64,000 nucleotides of DNA from Rhizobium sp. NXC14 (GCF_002117485.1 NZ_CP021030.1:2111001-2175000), one strand, 5' to 3'; shown: positions 1 through 9,738, counted from the first letter of the stretch. A program made the numbers and translations. Notes: a model not told the origin generated them from the letters alone.

Positions 1-751
1 CGAAGCGCACTGGATGGCGGAAGCGGCGAAGATCGCGGCCGACCATGGCGCCGACATCATCGACATCAACATGGGCTGTCCGGCAAAGAAGGTGATCGGC
101 GGTTATTCTGGCTCGGCGCTGATGCGCGATCCCGATCACGCGCTCAGCCTGATCGAGGCGACGGTCCAGGCCGTGGACATTCCGGTGACGCTGAAGATGC
201 GCCTCGGCTGGGATGAGAATTCCATCAACGCGCCGGACATTGCCCGCGGGGCCGAGGCGGCCGGCATCCAGCTCGTGACCATCCACGGCCGCACCCGCAT
301 GCAATTTTATGAAGGTCGCGCCAATTGGAATGCGATCCGCGCCGTCCGCGAGGTGATCTCCGTTCCGCTGGTCGCCAATGGCGATGTCGAGACTGCTGAT
401 GACGCGCAGGAAATCCTGCGCCGCTCCGGCGCCGATGCCGTCATGATCGGCCGGGGCTGCCAGGGCAGGCCGTGGCATGCCGGCGTGCTCGCCGGAGCGG
501 CAGAACCGCGAGGCGAAGAGATTGCCGATATCGCCGTCGAACATTACCGGATGATGCTCGATTTCTATGGTGAAGCGGTGGCGATCCGTCATGCCCGCAA
601 GCATCTCGGCTGGTATCTTGAGCGGTTTGCTCCCGCGCTTGCCGGTTGCGAGAAGGCAGACATCATGACCTCGCGTGACCCGCGTGAGGTGGCCGCGCGC
701 CTTTATGACGCATTGGCCGCGGGTGCGCTCGACAGTCGGGAGGCGGCATGA
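1..751 (+). CDS. dusB: tRNA-dihydrouridine synthase DusB/NifR3 (5' end outside window)
   Basis: Flavoenzyme that reduces uridine to dihydrouridine in the D-loop of tRNA; in rhizobia it is the first gene of the ntr operon (historic name nifR3). The reading frame is already open at base 2, so the N-terminal FMN-barrel part is missing from the window; 249 residues are visible. The segment [11 protein letters not shown] carries the family's catalytic-cysteine neighbourhood, followed by [21 protein letters not shown] and VANGDVE, and the FMN-phosphate site [16 protein letters not shown]. The C-terminal helical domain ([11 protein letters not shown]...[10 protein letters not shown]) is typical. The stop overlaps the start of ntrB by four bases (ATGA), which implies translational coupling. 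Identification is secure. Confidence 0.96.
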   Translation, partial: EAHWMAEAAKIAADHGADIIDINMGCPAKKVIGGYSGSALMRDPDHALSLIEATVQAVDIPVTLKMRLGWDENSINAPDIARGAEAAGIQLVTIHGRTRMQFYEGRANWNAIRAVREVISVPLVANGDVETADDAQEILRRSGADAVMIGRGCQGRPWHAGVLAGAAEPRGEEIADIAVEHYRMMLDFYGEAVAIRHARKHLGWYLERFAPALAGCEKADIMTSRDPREVAARLYDALAAGALDSREAA

Positions 752-1902
752 CGAAGGATACGACATCTCCGCTCGACTACGCCGGCGGAACCGTTGCCAT
801 GGCCGTGCTGAACGCCATCCAGAACCCAGTGGTGATGGTCGATGAATCCGGTTTCGTCGCCTTCGCCAATTGGGAGGCGGAAGCATTCTTTGGCGCGAGC
901 GCCTCGCATCTGGCGCGTTATCGGATTTCGACCTTCATTCCCTTCGGCAGTCCGCTGCTCGCCCTGATCGACCAGGTGCGTGAGCGCAAGGCGCCTGTCA
1001 ACGAATACCGTGTCGACCTGAGTTCCCCGCGCCTCGGCCAGGACAAGCTCGTCGATCTCTATGTCGCTCCGGTGCTGAGCGAACCCGGCGCCGTCGTCAT
1101 CGTCTTCCAGGAACGCTCGATGGCCGACAAGATCGATCGGCAGCTGACGCATCGCGCTGCCGCCCGTTCCGTGACCGGACTTGCCTCCATGCTGGCGCAT
1201 GAGATCAAGAACCCGCTCTCCGGCATCCGGGGTGCTGCCCAGTTGCTCGAACAATCGGTGATCGACGACGACCGGGCGCTGACCCGGCTGATCTGCGACG
1301 AGACCGACCGCATCGTCTCGCTGGTCGACCGCATGGAGGTCTTTTCCGACGAACGCCCGGTCGACCGCATGCCGGTCAATATCCATTCCGTGCTCGATCA
1401 CGTGAAGGCGGTCGCCAAGGCTGGCTTTGCGCGCAACATCCGCATCACCGAGAGTTACGACCCGTCGCTGCCGGCGGTCTATGCCAATCGCGACCAGCTC
1501 GTCCAGGTTTTCCTCAACCTGGTGAAAAACGCCGCGGAAGCGGTGGGTGATCGGCCGGATGGCGAGATCATGCTGACGACGGCCTATCGCCCCGGCATCC
1601 GTCTTTCGGTCGCCGGCACGCGTGAAAAGATCTCGCTGCCGCTGGAGTTCTGCGTCCACGACAACGGCCCCGGTGTGCCCGCCGATCTGTTGCCGCATCT
1701 GTTCGATCCCTTCATCACCACCAAGACGAATGGCAGCGGCCTCGGCCTGGCGCTGGTCGCCAAGATCATCGGCGATCACGGCGGCATCATCGAATGCGAC
1801 AGCCAGAACAGCCGCACGACTTTCCGCGTTCTCATGCCGGCGTCGAAGGACGCCTCGCTCGAGGATGCCTCTTCAGTAAGCTCGACAGGACCTTCTCGAT
1901 GA
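748..1902 (+). CDS. ntrB: Nitrogen regulation sensor histidine kinase NtrB
   Basis: Cytoplasmic kinase/phosphatase of the NtrB-NtrC system, which senses nitrogen status through PII protein and phosphorylates NtrC. The 384-residue protein has an N-terminal PAS domain (about 20-125), then a HisKA helix with the phospho-accepting His at about residue 151 in [14 protein letters not shown]. An HATPase_c domain follows, with N box [12 protein letters not shown]1 box DNGPGVP and G2 box [10 protein letters not shown]. No transmembrane segment is seen, as expected for the family. It overlaps dusB upstream and ntrC downstream by four bases each (ATGA), so the three genes are one operon. Confidence 0.97.
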   Translation: MTKDTTSPLDYAGGTVAMAVLNAIQNPVVMVDESGFVAFANWEAEAFFGASASHLARYRISTFIPFGSPLLALIDQVRERKAPVNEYRVDLSSPRLGQDKLVDLYVAPVLSEPGAVVIVFQERSMADKIDRQLTHRAAARSVTGLASMLAHEIKNPLSGIRGAAQLLEQSVIDDDRALTRLICDETDRIVSLVDRMEVFSDERPVDRMPVNIHSVLDHVKAVAKAGFARNIRITESYDPSLPAVYANRDQLVQVFLNLVKNAAEAVGDRPDGEIMLTTAYRPGIRLSVAGTREKISLPLEFCVHDNGPGVPADLLPHLFDPFITTKTNGSGLGLALVAKIIGDHGGIIECDSQNSRTTFRVLMPASKDASLEDASSVSSTGPSR

Positions 1903-3350
1903 CAGCCACGATCCTCGTTGCAGATGATGATGCCGCCATACGCACCGTGCTCAACCAGGCTTTGAGCCGCGCCGGTTATGACGTTCGCATCACCTCCAAC
2001 GCCGCAACGCTGTGGCGCTGGATTTCGGCGGGCGAGGGCGATCTTGTCGTCACCGACGTGGTGATGCCCGACGAGAACGCATTCGACCTTTTGCCGCGTA
2101 TCAAGAAGGCCCGTCCCGATCTGCCGGTCCTCGTCATGAGCGCCCAGAACACCTTCATGACCGCCATCAAGGCGTCCGAGAAGGGCGCCTATGATTATCT
2201 GCCGAAGCCCTTCGACCTGACAGAACTCATCGGCATTATCGGCCGGGCTCTGGCCGAGCCGAAGCGCAAGCCCGCCAAGCTCGAGGAGGACATGCAGGAC
2301 GGCATGCCGCTGGTCGGCCGCTCGGCGGCGATGCAGGAAATCTATCGCGTGCTCGCTCGGCTGATGCAGACCGATCTGACGCTGATGATCACCGGCGAAT
2401 CCGGCACCGGCAAGGAGCTTGTCGCCCGCGCCCTGCACGATTACGGCAAGCGCCGCAACGGCCCCTTCGTGGCGATCAACATGGCGGCGATCCCGCGCGA
2501 CCTGATCGAATCGGAACTCTTCGGTCACGAGAAGGGCGCCTTCACCGGCGCCCAGACCCGCTCGACCGGCCGATTCGAGCAGGCCGAAGGCGGCACGCTC
2601 TTCCTCGATGAAATCGGCGACATGCCGATGGACGCCCAGACCCGGCTTCTGCGCGTGCTGCAGCAGGGTGAATATACCACCGTTGGCGGCCGCACGCCGA
2701 TCCGCACCGATGTGCGCATCGTTGCCGCCACCAACAAGGACCTGAAGCAGGCGATCAACCAGGGCCTGTTCCGCGAGGATCTCTATTATCGCCTCAACGT
2801 CGTGCCGCTGCGCCTGCCGCCGCTGCGCGACCGCGCCGAGGACATTCCCGATCTCGTGCGCCATTTCATTCAGCAAGCGGAAAAGGAGGGCCTCGGCTCC
2901 AAACGCTTCGATCAGGAAGCGTTGGAACTGATGAAGGCATACGCCTGGCCGGGCAACGTCCGCGAGCTGGAAAATCTGATCCGCCGCCTGATGGCGCTCT
3001 ATCCGCAGGATGTCATCACCCGCGAGATCATCGATGCCGAGCTGCGCTCTGACGTGCCCGACAGCCCGATCGACAAGGGGCCGATCCGCAATGGTTCGAT
3101 GACGATCGCTCAGGCGGTCGAGGAGAACATGCGCACCTATTTCGCCAGCTTCGGCGACAACCTGCCGCCGCCCGGCCTCTATGACCGCGTGCTGACCGAA
3201 ATGGAATATCCGCTGATTCTCGCCGCGCTCACGGCAACCCGCGGCAATCAGATCAAGGCGGCCGATCTTCTCGGGCTCAACCGCAACACCCTGCGCAAGA
3301 AAATCAGAGAACTCGGCGTCTCTGTCTACAGAAGCTCCCGCACCGCCTGA
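1899..3350 (+). CDS. ntrC: Sigma-54-dependent nitrogen response regulator NtrC
   Basis: Enhancer-binding activator of nitrogen-assimilation promoters. The 483 residues comprise a receiver domain with acidic pocket DDD (9-11), phospho-acceptor Asp at about 53 (VVTDVVMPD) and Lys at about 103. The AAA+ domain has Walker A GESGTGKE (166-173), an intact sigma-54-contacting GAFTGA loop (213-218) and Walker [11 protein letters not shown]-terminal Fis-type HTH ([16 protein letters not shown]) ends the protein. The start at 1899 is chosen because ATGA overlaps the ntrB stop and the receiver begins at once; an in-frame extension upstream would lie inside ntrB. A perfect 10-bp hairpin follows the stop. 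Confidence 0.97.
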   Translation: MTATILVADDDAAIRTVLNQALSRAGYDVRITSNAATLWRWISAGEGDLVVTDVVMPDENAFDLLPRIKKARPDLPVLVMSAQNTFMTAIKASEKGAYDYLPKPFDLTELIGIIGRALAEPKRKPAKLEEDMQDGMPLVGRSAAMQEIYRVLARLMQTDLTLMITGESGTGKELVARALHDYGKRRNGPFVAINMAAIPRDLIESELFGHEKGAFTGAQTRSTGRFEQAEGGTLFLDEIGDMPMDAQTRLLRVLQQGEYTTVGGRTPIRTDVRIVAATNKDLKQAINQGLFREDLYYRLNVVPLRLPPLRDRAEDIPDLVRHFIQQAEKEGLGSKRFDQEALELMKAYAWPGNVRELENLIRRLMALYPQDVITREIIDAELRSDVPDSPIDKGPIRNGSMTIAQAVEENMRTYFASFGDNLPPPGLYDRVLTEMEYPLILAALTATRGNQIKAADLLGLNRNTLRKKIRELGVSVYRSSRTA

Positions 3351-3356
3351 AGAAAA

Positions 3357-3385
3357 GGCGGTGGGCTCCTCGTCTGCCCACCGCC
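3357..3385. terminator. Perfect 10-bp hairpin after ntrC
   Basis: GGCGGTGGGC (3357-3366) pairs perfectly with GCCCACCGCC (3376-3385) around a 9-nt loop, starting six bases after the ntrC stop. No T-run follows, so this is a stable 3'-end hairpin rather than a canonical intrinsic terminator. It may stop or stabilise the dusB-ntrBC transcript. Confidence 0.6.
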
Positions 3386-3569
3386 ACTCCTCCCCAGTAT
3401 CCGCCGCCACGGTCGGGAACAAAACTTAATCTATCCAAGCTCGGTCGCGATTTGTATCTGCACCGGCAAACAAAAGCGCAGTGTCATCCGGCGGTCACAT
3501 AGTATTTGCGAGCTATTGTTTGCCATCATGCAATGTCATTGAAGTTGCTACGGTCATCGGCGCCGCGCC

Positions 3570-3589
3570 TGTGGATAAGCTGTGGATAA
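3570..3589 (+). promoter_or_regulatory. Two tandem perfect DnaA-box sequences
   Basis: TGTGGATAA, the exact complement of the consensus DnaA box TTATCCACA, occurs at 3570-3578 and again at 3581-3589, 11 bp start to start, about one helical turn and on the same face. They lie in the 574-bp gap between ntrC and the aldo/keto reductase gene, where no convincing protein gene is present. DnaA binding is inferred from sequence only; there is no AT-rich unwinding region or replication gene beside it. Confidence 0.45.
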
Positions 3590-3591
3590 CT

Positions 3592-3764
3592 GGTGGACGA
3601 CACGGCTCGATCAGCGGGCGGCAGCATTCCATAATCCGCTCACATGTTGCCTATCCGTTCCGAATCTCGTCATCTGCCGCCGCTGCTGTTCGACTTCCGC
3701 CGCAACTGTCGTCGCCAGCATGCCATGGGCGCTCCGGCTGATGTCGTGGAGCGCCCTTTTCTTT
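3592..3764 (+). ncRNA. Candidate small RNA ending at an orphan terminator
   Basis: The gap between ntrC and 3925 contains a good intrinsic terminator (3727-3764) that cannot belong to ntrC, whose stop is almost 380 bases upstream, nor to the following gene. The simplest reading is an independent short plus-strand transcript ending here. The 5' end is not defined; I place it arbitrarily just after the tandem DnaA-like boxes. Short open frames crossing this stretch on both strands show no recognisable domain or good ribosome-binding site. No known rhizobial sRNA family was recognised with confidence. Confidence 0.3.
3727..3764 (+). terminator. Intrinsic terminator
   Basis: GGGCGCTCC (3727-3735) pairs perfectly with GGAGCGCCC (3748-3756) across a 12-nt loop and is followed directly by TTTTCTTT (3757-3764). 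This is a textbook rho-independent terminator for plus-strand transcription, with no protein gene directly upstream. Confidence 0.75.
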
Positions 3765-3924
3765 GCGGCCGAAGCTGCGGCATCCGTGTTGGCGACCAAT
3801 TTGGCGGCTGCGGCTCGTATATGCTTGCGGACGCCATAGATTATGCGGATCGGTCGCCGATCGATCGTGTGATGCCGGCCTCGGTTAACGGTCGGCCCAT
3901 GTTCTAACCCGCGGGAGCTGCGTG

Positions 3925-4914
3925 ATGGAATATCGTCGTTTGGGAAAATCGGGCTTGAAGGTGAGCGAGTTCTCCTTCGGCTCATGGGTCACTTTCGGCA
4001 AGCAGGTGAATGGCGGCGACGCCGTCGACCTCATGCGGCTTGCCTACGACAATGGGGTGAACTTCTTCGACAATGCCGAAGGCTATGAAAGCGGCAAGTC
4101 GGAGATCGTCATGGGCGAGGCGCTCAAGTCGCTTGGCTGGAGCCGGGACAGCTTTATCGTCTCGAGCAAGGTCTTCTGGGGAGGCGAGAAGCCGACGCAG
4201 CGCGGCCTGTCGCGCAAGCATGTGACCGATGCCTGCCATGCGGCACTCAAGCGGCTTCAGGTCGATTACCTCGACCTCTATTTCTGCCACCGCCCTGATA
4301 TCGACACGCCGATCGAGGAAACGGTCCGGGCCATGCACGATCTCGTCGCCCAGGGCAAGGTGCTCTATTGGGGAACGTCGGAATGGTCCGCCCAGCAGTT
4401 GACCGAAGCCTACGCCGTTGCCCGGGACCTGCGCATCACGCCCCCCACCATGGAGCAGCCGCAATACAACATCTTCGAACGCCAGAAGGTCGAGGCCGAT
4501 TATCTCCCGCTCTACGACCTGATCGGCCTCGGCACCACCATCTGGTCGCCGCTCGCCTCCGGCGTCCTCACCGGCAAATACAATAACGGCGTGCCGGCCG
4601 ACAGCCGCATGAATCTGCCCGGCTATGAATGGCTGAAGGAGAAATGGTCGAGCGATGCCGGCCGCGCTCAGCTCCGACAGGTCGGCGAACTCGCAAAACT
4701 CGCCGACGAAATCGGCTTGTCGATCACCCATCTCGCGCTTTTGTGGTGCCTCGCCAATCCCCACGTTTCGACCGTTATTCTCGGGGCCTCGCGGGCCAGC
4801 CAGCTGCAGGACAATCTCGCGGCGCTTTCGCACAGGCACAAGCTCACGGCCGATGTGTTGGAGCGCATCGATGCGATTGCCGGAAACAAACCCGAGGGGC
4901 CGCGTCGCTTCTAG
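3925..4914 (+). CDS. Aldo/keto reductase (Kv-beta / YghZ type)
   Basis: NAD(P)H-dependent oxidoreductase of the aldo/keto reductase superfamily; the true substrate is unknown. The 329-residue TIM barrel starts MEYRRLGKSGLKVSEFSFGS. The catalytic tetrad is visible as Asp (NFFDNAEGY), Tyr (EGY), Lys (VSSKVFW) and His (FCHRPD). The C-terminal NADP-binding part has VILGASRASQLQDNL, close to the potassium-channel beta-subunit subgroup. An ATG at 3925 is preferred to the adjacent GTG at 3922 because GGGAG ends about 7 bases before it. The gene stands between ntrC and ntrY and looks monocistronic. Confidence 0.9.
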   Translation: MEYRRLGKSGLKVSEFSFGSWVTFGKQVNGGDAVDLMRLAYDNGVNFFDNAEGYESGKSEIVMGEALKSLGWSRDSFIVSSKVFWGGEKPTQRGLSRKHVTDACHAALKRLQVDYLDLYFCHRPDIDTPIEETVRAMHDLVAQGKVLYWGTSEWSAQQLTEAYAVARDLRITPPTMEQPQYNIFERQKVEADYLPLYDLIGLGTTIWSPLASGVLTGKYNNGVPADSRMNLPGYEWLKEKWSSDAGRAQLRQVGELAKLADEIGLSITHLALLWCLANPHVSTVILGASRASQLQDNLAALSHRHKLTADVLERIDAIAGNKPEGPRRF

Positions 4915-5129
4915 GTGAGTCGCCAAAACTGTGACGCTGCGGGTGCCTTGCCTTGACAACGTGACAAGCCGCGTTGCATTTTCGCCACAATGCGTTGCTT
5001 AAAGGTCACGCAAGGGTTTTGGACATTTCGCTCCCGATCAAGTCTTTCCGACGCTGGCTCTGCCGAGCCGGCGTTCTTTGGTTTCGATCGGGTAGCGGGA
5101 CGGCGGGGTGCCGTCTGAAGAGAGGCCGA

Positions 5130-7400
5130 ATGACGCAGGATGGGGTAGCGCCGGCGGCGGCGGGCGAGACGGTGACGACGGTGACCGATCGCCGCGCCCT
5201 TTTCGCCGTGCCTGGCCTCGTGCTCGCCGGCGGCGCGCTGCTCTGCGCCACGATCACACTCTTCATACTGCTCGGCCTGACGCCGATCGCGCCGACCTCT
5301 CATGTCGTGGTCACTTCGGTGATCGTCAATTCCTTCTTCGTCCTGACGCTGCTGGCGCTGATCGCCCGCGAGGTGGCAAGGCTGCTCAAGGCGCGCACAC
5401 GGGGCCGGGCGGCCGCGCGCCTGCACATCCGCATCGTCGTGCTCTTCTCGATCGTCGCGATCACGCCCGCGATTCTCGTCGCCATCTTCGCCAGCATCAC
5501 GCTCAATGCCGGCCTCGATCGCTGGTTTGCGCTGCGCACCCAGTCGATCGTCAGCTCGTCGCGCAATATCGGCCAGGCCTATATGATGGAGAACGCCAGC
5601 TACCTGCAGGGGCAGACGGTCTCCATGGCCAACGACCTGGAGCGCAACCGCGCTCTCTACAGTCTCGACAGGACGGGATTCGCCGAACTGATGACGCGCC
5701 AGGCAAGGGGCCGCGGCCTGCTCGGCGCCTTCCTCGTCGAAAGCGACGGTTCGGTGGTCGTCCAGGCTGATATCGCCACGGAAAAGCCTTTGCCAGCCAT
5801 TCCGCAGGACGCGTTGCAAAAGGCGGCGGCCGGGCAGCCGACGCTGATTCCGCCCGGCGTCACCAACCTCGTCGGCGCCATCATCAAGCTCGATGCCATC
5901 CAGGGCACGTTTCTCTATACGGTGCGCGCGGTCGATCCCAAGGTCATGGGCGCCATGCGCATGATGGAGGAAAATGCCACCGAATATCGCTCGATGGAGG
6001 CCAACCGCTTCTCGCTGCAGATCGCCTTCGCCGTGCTCTATATCGGCTTCGCGCTGATCGTGCTGCTTGCGGCGATCTGGACGGCAATTGCCGTCGCCGA
6101 CCGCATCGTCCGGCCGATCCGCCTGCTGATCACCGCGGCCGACAGCGTTGCATCGGGCAATATGGATATCGTCGTGCCGGTGCATGCCGTCGATGGCGAC
6201 GTCGCCAATCTGTCGCGCACCTTCAACAAGATGATCTCGGAAATCCGTACCCAGCGCGACGAGATCCTCGAGGCCAAGGACGAGGTCGACGACCGCCGGC
6301 GCTTCATCGAAGCGGTTTTGTCCGGCGTTACCGCCGCCGTCATCGGCGTCGAACAGGATCGCCGCATCGCCATCGTCAACAGCTCGGCCGAAACGCTGAT
6401 GGCGCTGTCGGCCGAAGAGATGCTCGGCAAGCAGCTGGCGGACATCGCGCCCGAGGTCGATCAGGTGCTGACCGAGGCGGCGGTGCGCCATCGCGGCGAT
6501 TTCCGCAAGCAGATCGCCCTGGTGCGCGGCGGCACGGTTAGAACGCTGAGCGTGCAGGTCACCCGCGAGGAAGTGCGCGATATGAGCGAATCCTACGTGA
6601 TCACGCTCGACGATATCACCGATCTCGTCATCGCCCAGCGCTCGACGGCCTGGGGCGACGTGGCGAGGCGCATCGCCCACGAGATCAAGAATCCGCTGAC
6701 GCCTATCCAGCTGTCCGCCGAGCGCATCCAGCGCCGCTACGGCAAGCAGATCAACCAGGACGACCGCACCGTCTTCGATCAGTGCACCGATACGATCATC
6801 CGCCAGGTCGGCGATATCGGCCGTATGGTCGACGAATTCTCCGCTTTCGCCCGCATGCCGAAGCCGACCAAGGAGCCGAGCGACCTGCGCGAAATCCTGC
6901 GCGACGCGATCTTCCTGCGCGAGATGGGCAATCATCACGTCACCTTCCTGTCGGAGTTCGGCGATAAGCCGCTGGAGGGCCTGTTCGACAGTCGCATGCT
7001 CGGCCAGGCTTTCGGAAACCTCATCAAGAATGCCGTGGAATCGCTGGAAGCCGTTCCGAGCGAGGAGCGCGACGAGCGCAAGGTCCTCGTGCGCGCCGCG
7101 CTCGATGCGGCCCGCGACCGTTTCACCGTCGACGTCATCGACAATGGCCGCGGCCTGCCGGTGGAAAACCGTCACAGCATCCTGGAACCCTATATGACGA
7201 TGCGCGAGAAGGGCACCGGGCTCGGCCTCGCCATCGTCAAGAAGATCATCGAGGAACATGGCGGGCAGCTCGAGCTGCACGATGCGCCCGCCGATTTTGA
7301 CCGGGGAAGAGGGGCCATGATCCGCGTGCATCTGCCACGCCTGGAGCCAGCGCCCGCCGCTCCCGCAGCCAATGACAAGGAAAGCGCTTATGGCCTCTGA
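5130..7400 (+). CDS. ntrY: Nitrogen regulation membrane sensor kinase NtrY
   Basis: Membrane-bound histidine kinase partnered with NtrX, linked in alphaproteobacteria to nitrogen metabolism, redox and envelope functions. The 756 residues show three hydrophobic segments near the N-terminus (about 24-48, 58-80, 100-125) and a periplasmic sensor region to about 295. A fourth membrane segment (IAFAVLYIGFALIVLLAAIW) follows, then HAMP, PAS, HisKA with [18 protein letters not shown], and HATPase (DNGRGLPVE, MREKGTGLGL). The start at 5130 follows AAGAGAGG at good distance; the longer in-frame start at 4974 lacks such a site. It overlaps ntrX by 11 bases. Confidence 0.96.
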   Translation: MTQDGVAPAAAGETVTTVTDRRALFAVPGLVLAGGALLCATITLFILLGLTPIAPTSHVVVTSVIVNSFFVLTLLALIAREVARLLKARTRGRAAARLHIRIVVLFSIVAITPAILVAIFASITLNAGLDRWFALRTQSIVSSSRNIGQAYMMENASYLQGQTVSMANDLERNRALYSLDRTGFAELMTRQARGRGLLGAFLVESDGSVVVQADIATEKPLPAIPQDALQKAAAGQPTLIPPGVTNLVGAIIKLDAIQGTFLYTVRAVDPKVMGAMRMMEENATEYRSMEANRFSLQIAFAVLYIGFALIVLLAAIWTAIAVADRIVRPIRLLITAADSVASGNMDIVVPVHAVDGDVANLSRTFNKMISEIRTQRDEILEAKDEVDDRRRFIEAVLSGVTAAVIGVEQDRRIAIVNSSAETLMALSAEEMLGKQLADIAPEVDQVLTEAAVRHRGDFRKQIALVRGGTVRTLSVQVTREEVRDMSESYVITLDDITDLVIAQRSTAWGDVARRIAHEIKNPLTPIQLSAERIQRRYGKQINQDDRTVFDQCTDTIIRQVGDIGRMVDEFSAFARMPKPTKEPSDLREILRDAIFLREMGNHHVTFLSEFGDKPLEGLFDSRMLGQAFGNLIKNAVESLEAVPSEERDERKVLVRAALDAARDRFTVDVIDNGRGLPVENRHSILEPYMTMREKGTGLGLAIVKKIIEEHGGQLELHDAPADFDRGRGAMIRVHLPRLEPAPAAPAANDKESAYGL

Positions 7401-8754
7401 TATTCTCGTCGTCGATGACGAGCACGATATTCGCGAGATCGTTTCCGGCATTCTCTCCGACGAGGGCCATGAGACACGCACGGCCCATGACAGCGACAGC
7501 GCACTGGCGGCGATATCAGATCGCGTGCCGCGGCTGATCTTCCTCGATATCTGGATGCAGGGCAGCAAGCTGGACGGCCTATCGCTGCTCGACGAGATAA
7601 AGACCCGTCATCCCGATCTCCCCGTCGTGATGATCTCAGGCCACGGCAACATCGAAACCGCGGTCTCGGCAATCAAGCGCGGTGCTTTCGATTTCATCGA
7701 AAAGCCCTTCAAGGCCGACCGGCTGATCCTGATCGCCGAACGCGCTCTGGAAAATTCGAAGCTCAAGCGCGAGGTTTCCGAGCTGAAGCGGCGCACCGGC
7801 GACGCCCTGGAGCTGATCGGCACCTCGGTCGCCGTCTCGCAGCTGCGCCAGACGATCGAGAAAGTGTCGCCGACCAACAGCCGCATCATGATCCTCGGCG
7901 CGTCCGGTTCCGGCAAGGAGCTGGTAGCGCGAATGATCCACAAAAAGTCGGCCCGCGCCAACGGCCCGTTTGTCGCGCTCAACGCCGCCAACATCACGCC
8001 CGATCGCATGGAAGTGGCGCTCTTCGGCACCGAGGGCACGCCCGGCCAGGCGCGCAAGATCGGCGCACTCGAGGAAGCCCATCGCGGCATCCTCTATCTC
8101 GACGAGGTCGGCGAGATGCCGCGCGAGACCCAGAACAAGATCCTGCGTGTGCTTGTCGATCAGCAGTTCGAGCGGGTCGGCGGATCCAAGCGCGTCAAGG
8201 TCGACGTCCGCATCATTTCCTCGACCGCCTATAATCTCGAAAGCCGCATTGCTGAAGGCTGGTTCCGCGAGGATCTCTATCATCGCCTGGCCGTCGTGCC
8301 GGTGCGCGTACCGCAGCTTGCCGAGCGGCGCGAGGACATTCCCTTCCTCGTCGATCAGCTGATGCGCCAGATTTCCGAGCAGGCCGGCATTCGTCCGCGC
8401 CGCATCGGCGACGATGCCATGGCGGTGCTGCAGGCGCATGACTGGCCGGGCAACATCCGCCAGTTGCGCAACAATATCGAGCGGCTGATGATCCTTGCCC
8501 GCACCGACGGCCCCGATACGCCGATCACCGCCGACATGCTGCCGACCGACCTCGGCGACATGCTGCCCAAGGTTTCGGCCAAGAACGATTATCACATCAT
8601 GACGCTGCCGCTGCGCGAAGCCCGCGAGATGTTCGAGAAGGATTATCTGATCGCCCAGATCAACCGCTTCGGCGGCAATATCTCGCGCACCGCCGAGTTC
8701 GTCGGCATGGAGCGCTCCGCGCTGCACCGCAAGCTGAAATCGCTTGGTGTCTAG
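7390..8754 (+). CDS. ntrX: Nitrogen response regulator NtrX (lacks GAFTGA loop)
   Basis: Response regulator partner of NtrY. The 454 residues comprise a receiver (VDDEHDIRE; phospho-acceptor in IFLDIWMQ; Lys in EKPFKAD), an AAA+ domain with Walker A GASGSGKE and Walker B LYLDEVGE, and a Fis-type HTH (RTAEFVGMERSALHRKLKSL). Where NtrC has GAFTGA, this protein reads FGTEGTPGQARKIGALE, so the sigma-54 contact loop is absent. NtrX of many alphaproteobacteria is known to lack it and is probably sigma-54 independent. The start at 7390 lies inside the ntrY end, with AAGGAAAG just before it. A REP-like palindrome follows directly. Confidence 0.95.
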   Translation: MASDILVVDDEHDIREIVSGILSDEGHETRTAHDSDSALAAISDRVPRLIFLDIWMQGSKLDGLSLLDEIKTRHPDLPVVMISGHGNIETAVSAIKRGAFDFIEKPFKADRLILIAERALENSKLKREVSELKRRTGDALELIGTSVAVSQLRQTIEKVSPTNSRIMILGASGSGKELVARMIHKKSARANGPFVALNAANITPDRMEVALFGTEGTPGQARKIGALEEAHRGILYLDEVGEMPRETQNKILRVLVDQQFERVGGSKRVKVDVRIISSTAYNLESRIAEGWFREDLYHRLAVVPVRVPQLAERREDIPFLVDQLMRQISEQAGIRPRRIGDDAMAVLQAHDWPGNIRQLRNNIERLMILARTDGPDTPITADMLPTDLGDMLPKVSAKNDYHIMTLPLREAREMFEKDYLIAQINRFGGNISRTAEFVGMERSALHRKLKSLGV

Positions 8755-8801
8755 AGCACGATGCCGAAAAGTGTCAGCGGTTTTCGGGTAACATCATGCT
8801 C
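8754..8801. repeat. REP-like palindromic element
   Basis: GAGCACGATG (8754-8763) pairs with CATCATGCTC (8792-8801), nine of ten positions, and inside it CGAAAA pairs with TTTTCG. Elements of this shape (gagca-gatgccgaaaa ... ttttcg-catcatgctc) are recalled as common intergenic repeats in Rhizobium chromosomes. It starts in the ntrX stop region and may act as a 3'-end hairpin. Confidence 0.7.
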
Positions 8802-8874
8802 GACTATTTGATCTAGCAGGCGCGGCAGAGGCCGCGCCGTATCCCTCTATCGCTTCCCAGAAGATCAGTTTCCC

Positions 8875-9738
8875 ATGCCGAGAATCGCTTATGTGAATGG
8901 CCGTTACGTCAAGCATTCCGATGCGAGCGTGCATATCGAGGACCGCGGCTATCAATTCGCCGACGGCGTCTATGAGGTCTGCGAGATCCGCCACGGCTAT
9001 ATCGTCGACCTTACCCGCCATCTGAACCGTCTCGACCGTTCGCTCGGGGAACTCAGCATCGCCTGGCCGATGAGCCGGGCGGCGCTGACGCAGGTTATTC
9101 GCGAGACGCTGCGCCGCAACCATGTCCGCAACGGGCTCTTCTACCTGCAGGTGACGCGCGGTGTCGCCCGCCGCGACCATGTCTTCCCGGCCGAGGGCAC
9201 GCCGCCCTCGCTCGTCATCACCGCAAAGAGCACCGATCCGAAGATCATCGCCGCCAAGAATGCCAACGGCATCAAGGCGATCACTGTCACCGACAACCGC
9301 TGGGACCGCGTTGACATCAAATCCGTCGGCCTGCTGCCGAATGCCATGGCCCGCCAGCAGGCCAAGGAAGCCGGCGCTCAGGAGGCGATCTATGTCGACG
9401 GCGACGGCATGGTAAAAGAAGGGGCGGCGACCAATGTCTGGATGGTCGATTCGGATGGAACGCTGATAACTCGGCCGGCCGAACACGGCATCCTGCGGGG
9501 CATCACCCGCACCACTTTGATCGATGTCGCGGCCAAGCTCGGATTGCCGATCGCAGAGCGGAATTTCTCTGTTTCCGAAATGCTCGCGGCCCGCGAGGTC
9601 TTCCTCACTGCAGCCACAAGCATCTGTTTTCCGGTCGTTTCCGTCGATGGCCTGCCTATTGCCAACGGCCATCCGGGCAGTGTCTCGCAGAAAATCCGCG
9701 AAGCCTTTTTCGACGTTGCGGAAAAGATTGCGATTTGA
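8875..9738 (+). CDS. dat: D-amino-acid aminotransferase (class IV PLP enzyme)
   Basis: Fold-type IV pyridoxal-phosphate transaminase that interconverts D-amino acids and 2-oxo acids, for example supplying D-glutamate or D-alanine for peptidoglycan. The 287 residues start with the family hallmark YVNGRYV...IEDRGYQFADGVYEV. The PLP lysine is in DIKSVGLLPNAMARQQAKE, and KEGAATNVWMV and HGILRGITR match the cofactor phosphate-binding loops. Length is normal for the family. Branched-chain aminotransferase is an alternative but is usually longer. It lies in the conserved order ntrX-dat-hfq and appears to have its own start region after the REP-like element. Confidence 0.9.
   Translation: MPRIAYVNGRYVKHSDASVHIEDRGYQFADGVYEVCEIRHGYIVDLTRHLNRLDRSLGELSIAWPMSRAALTQVIRETLRRNHVRNGLFYLQVTRGVARRDHVFPAEGTPPSLVITAKSTDPKIIAAKNANGIKAITVTDNRWDRVDIKSVGLLPNAMARQQAKEAGAQEAIYVDGDGMVKEGAATNVWMVDSDGTLITRPAEHGILRGITRTTLIDVAAKLGLPIAERNFSVSEMLAAREVFLTAATSICFPVVSVDGLPIANGHPGSVSQKIREAFFDVAEKIAI

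Noticed and set aside
1776..3422. A 548-codon open frame antisense to ntrC, and similar long antisense frames at 4911-7568 and 15156-17045
   Set aside because: They are mirror frames of ntrC, ntrY/ntrX and cysI caused by high GC and third-position bias. They show no domains, have His/Gln/Arg-rich nonsense composition and lack ribosome-binding sites.
3611..3985. Minus-strand open frame of 124 codons in the ntrC-downstream gap
   Set aside because: It overlaps the start of the aldo/keto reductase gene, crosses the intrinsic terminator and is Arg/Ser-rich without any recognisable feature.
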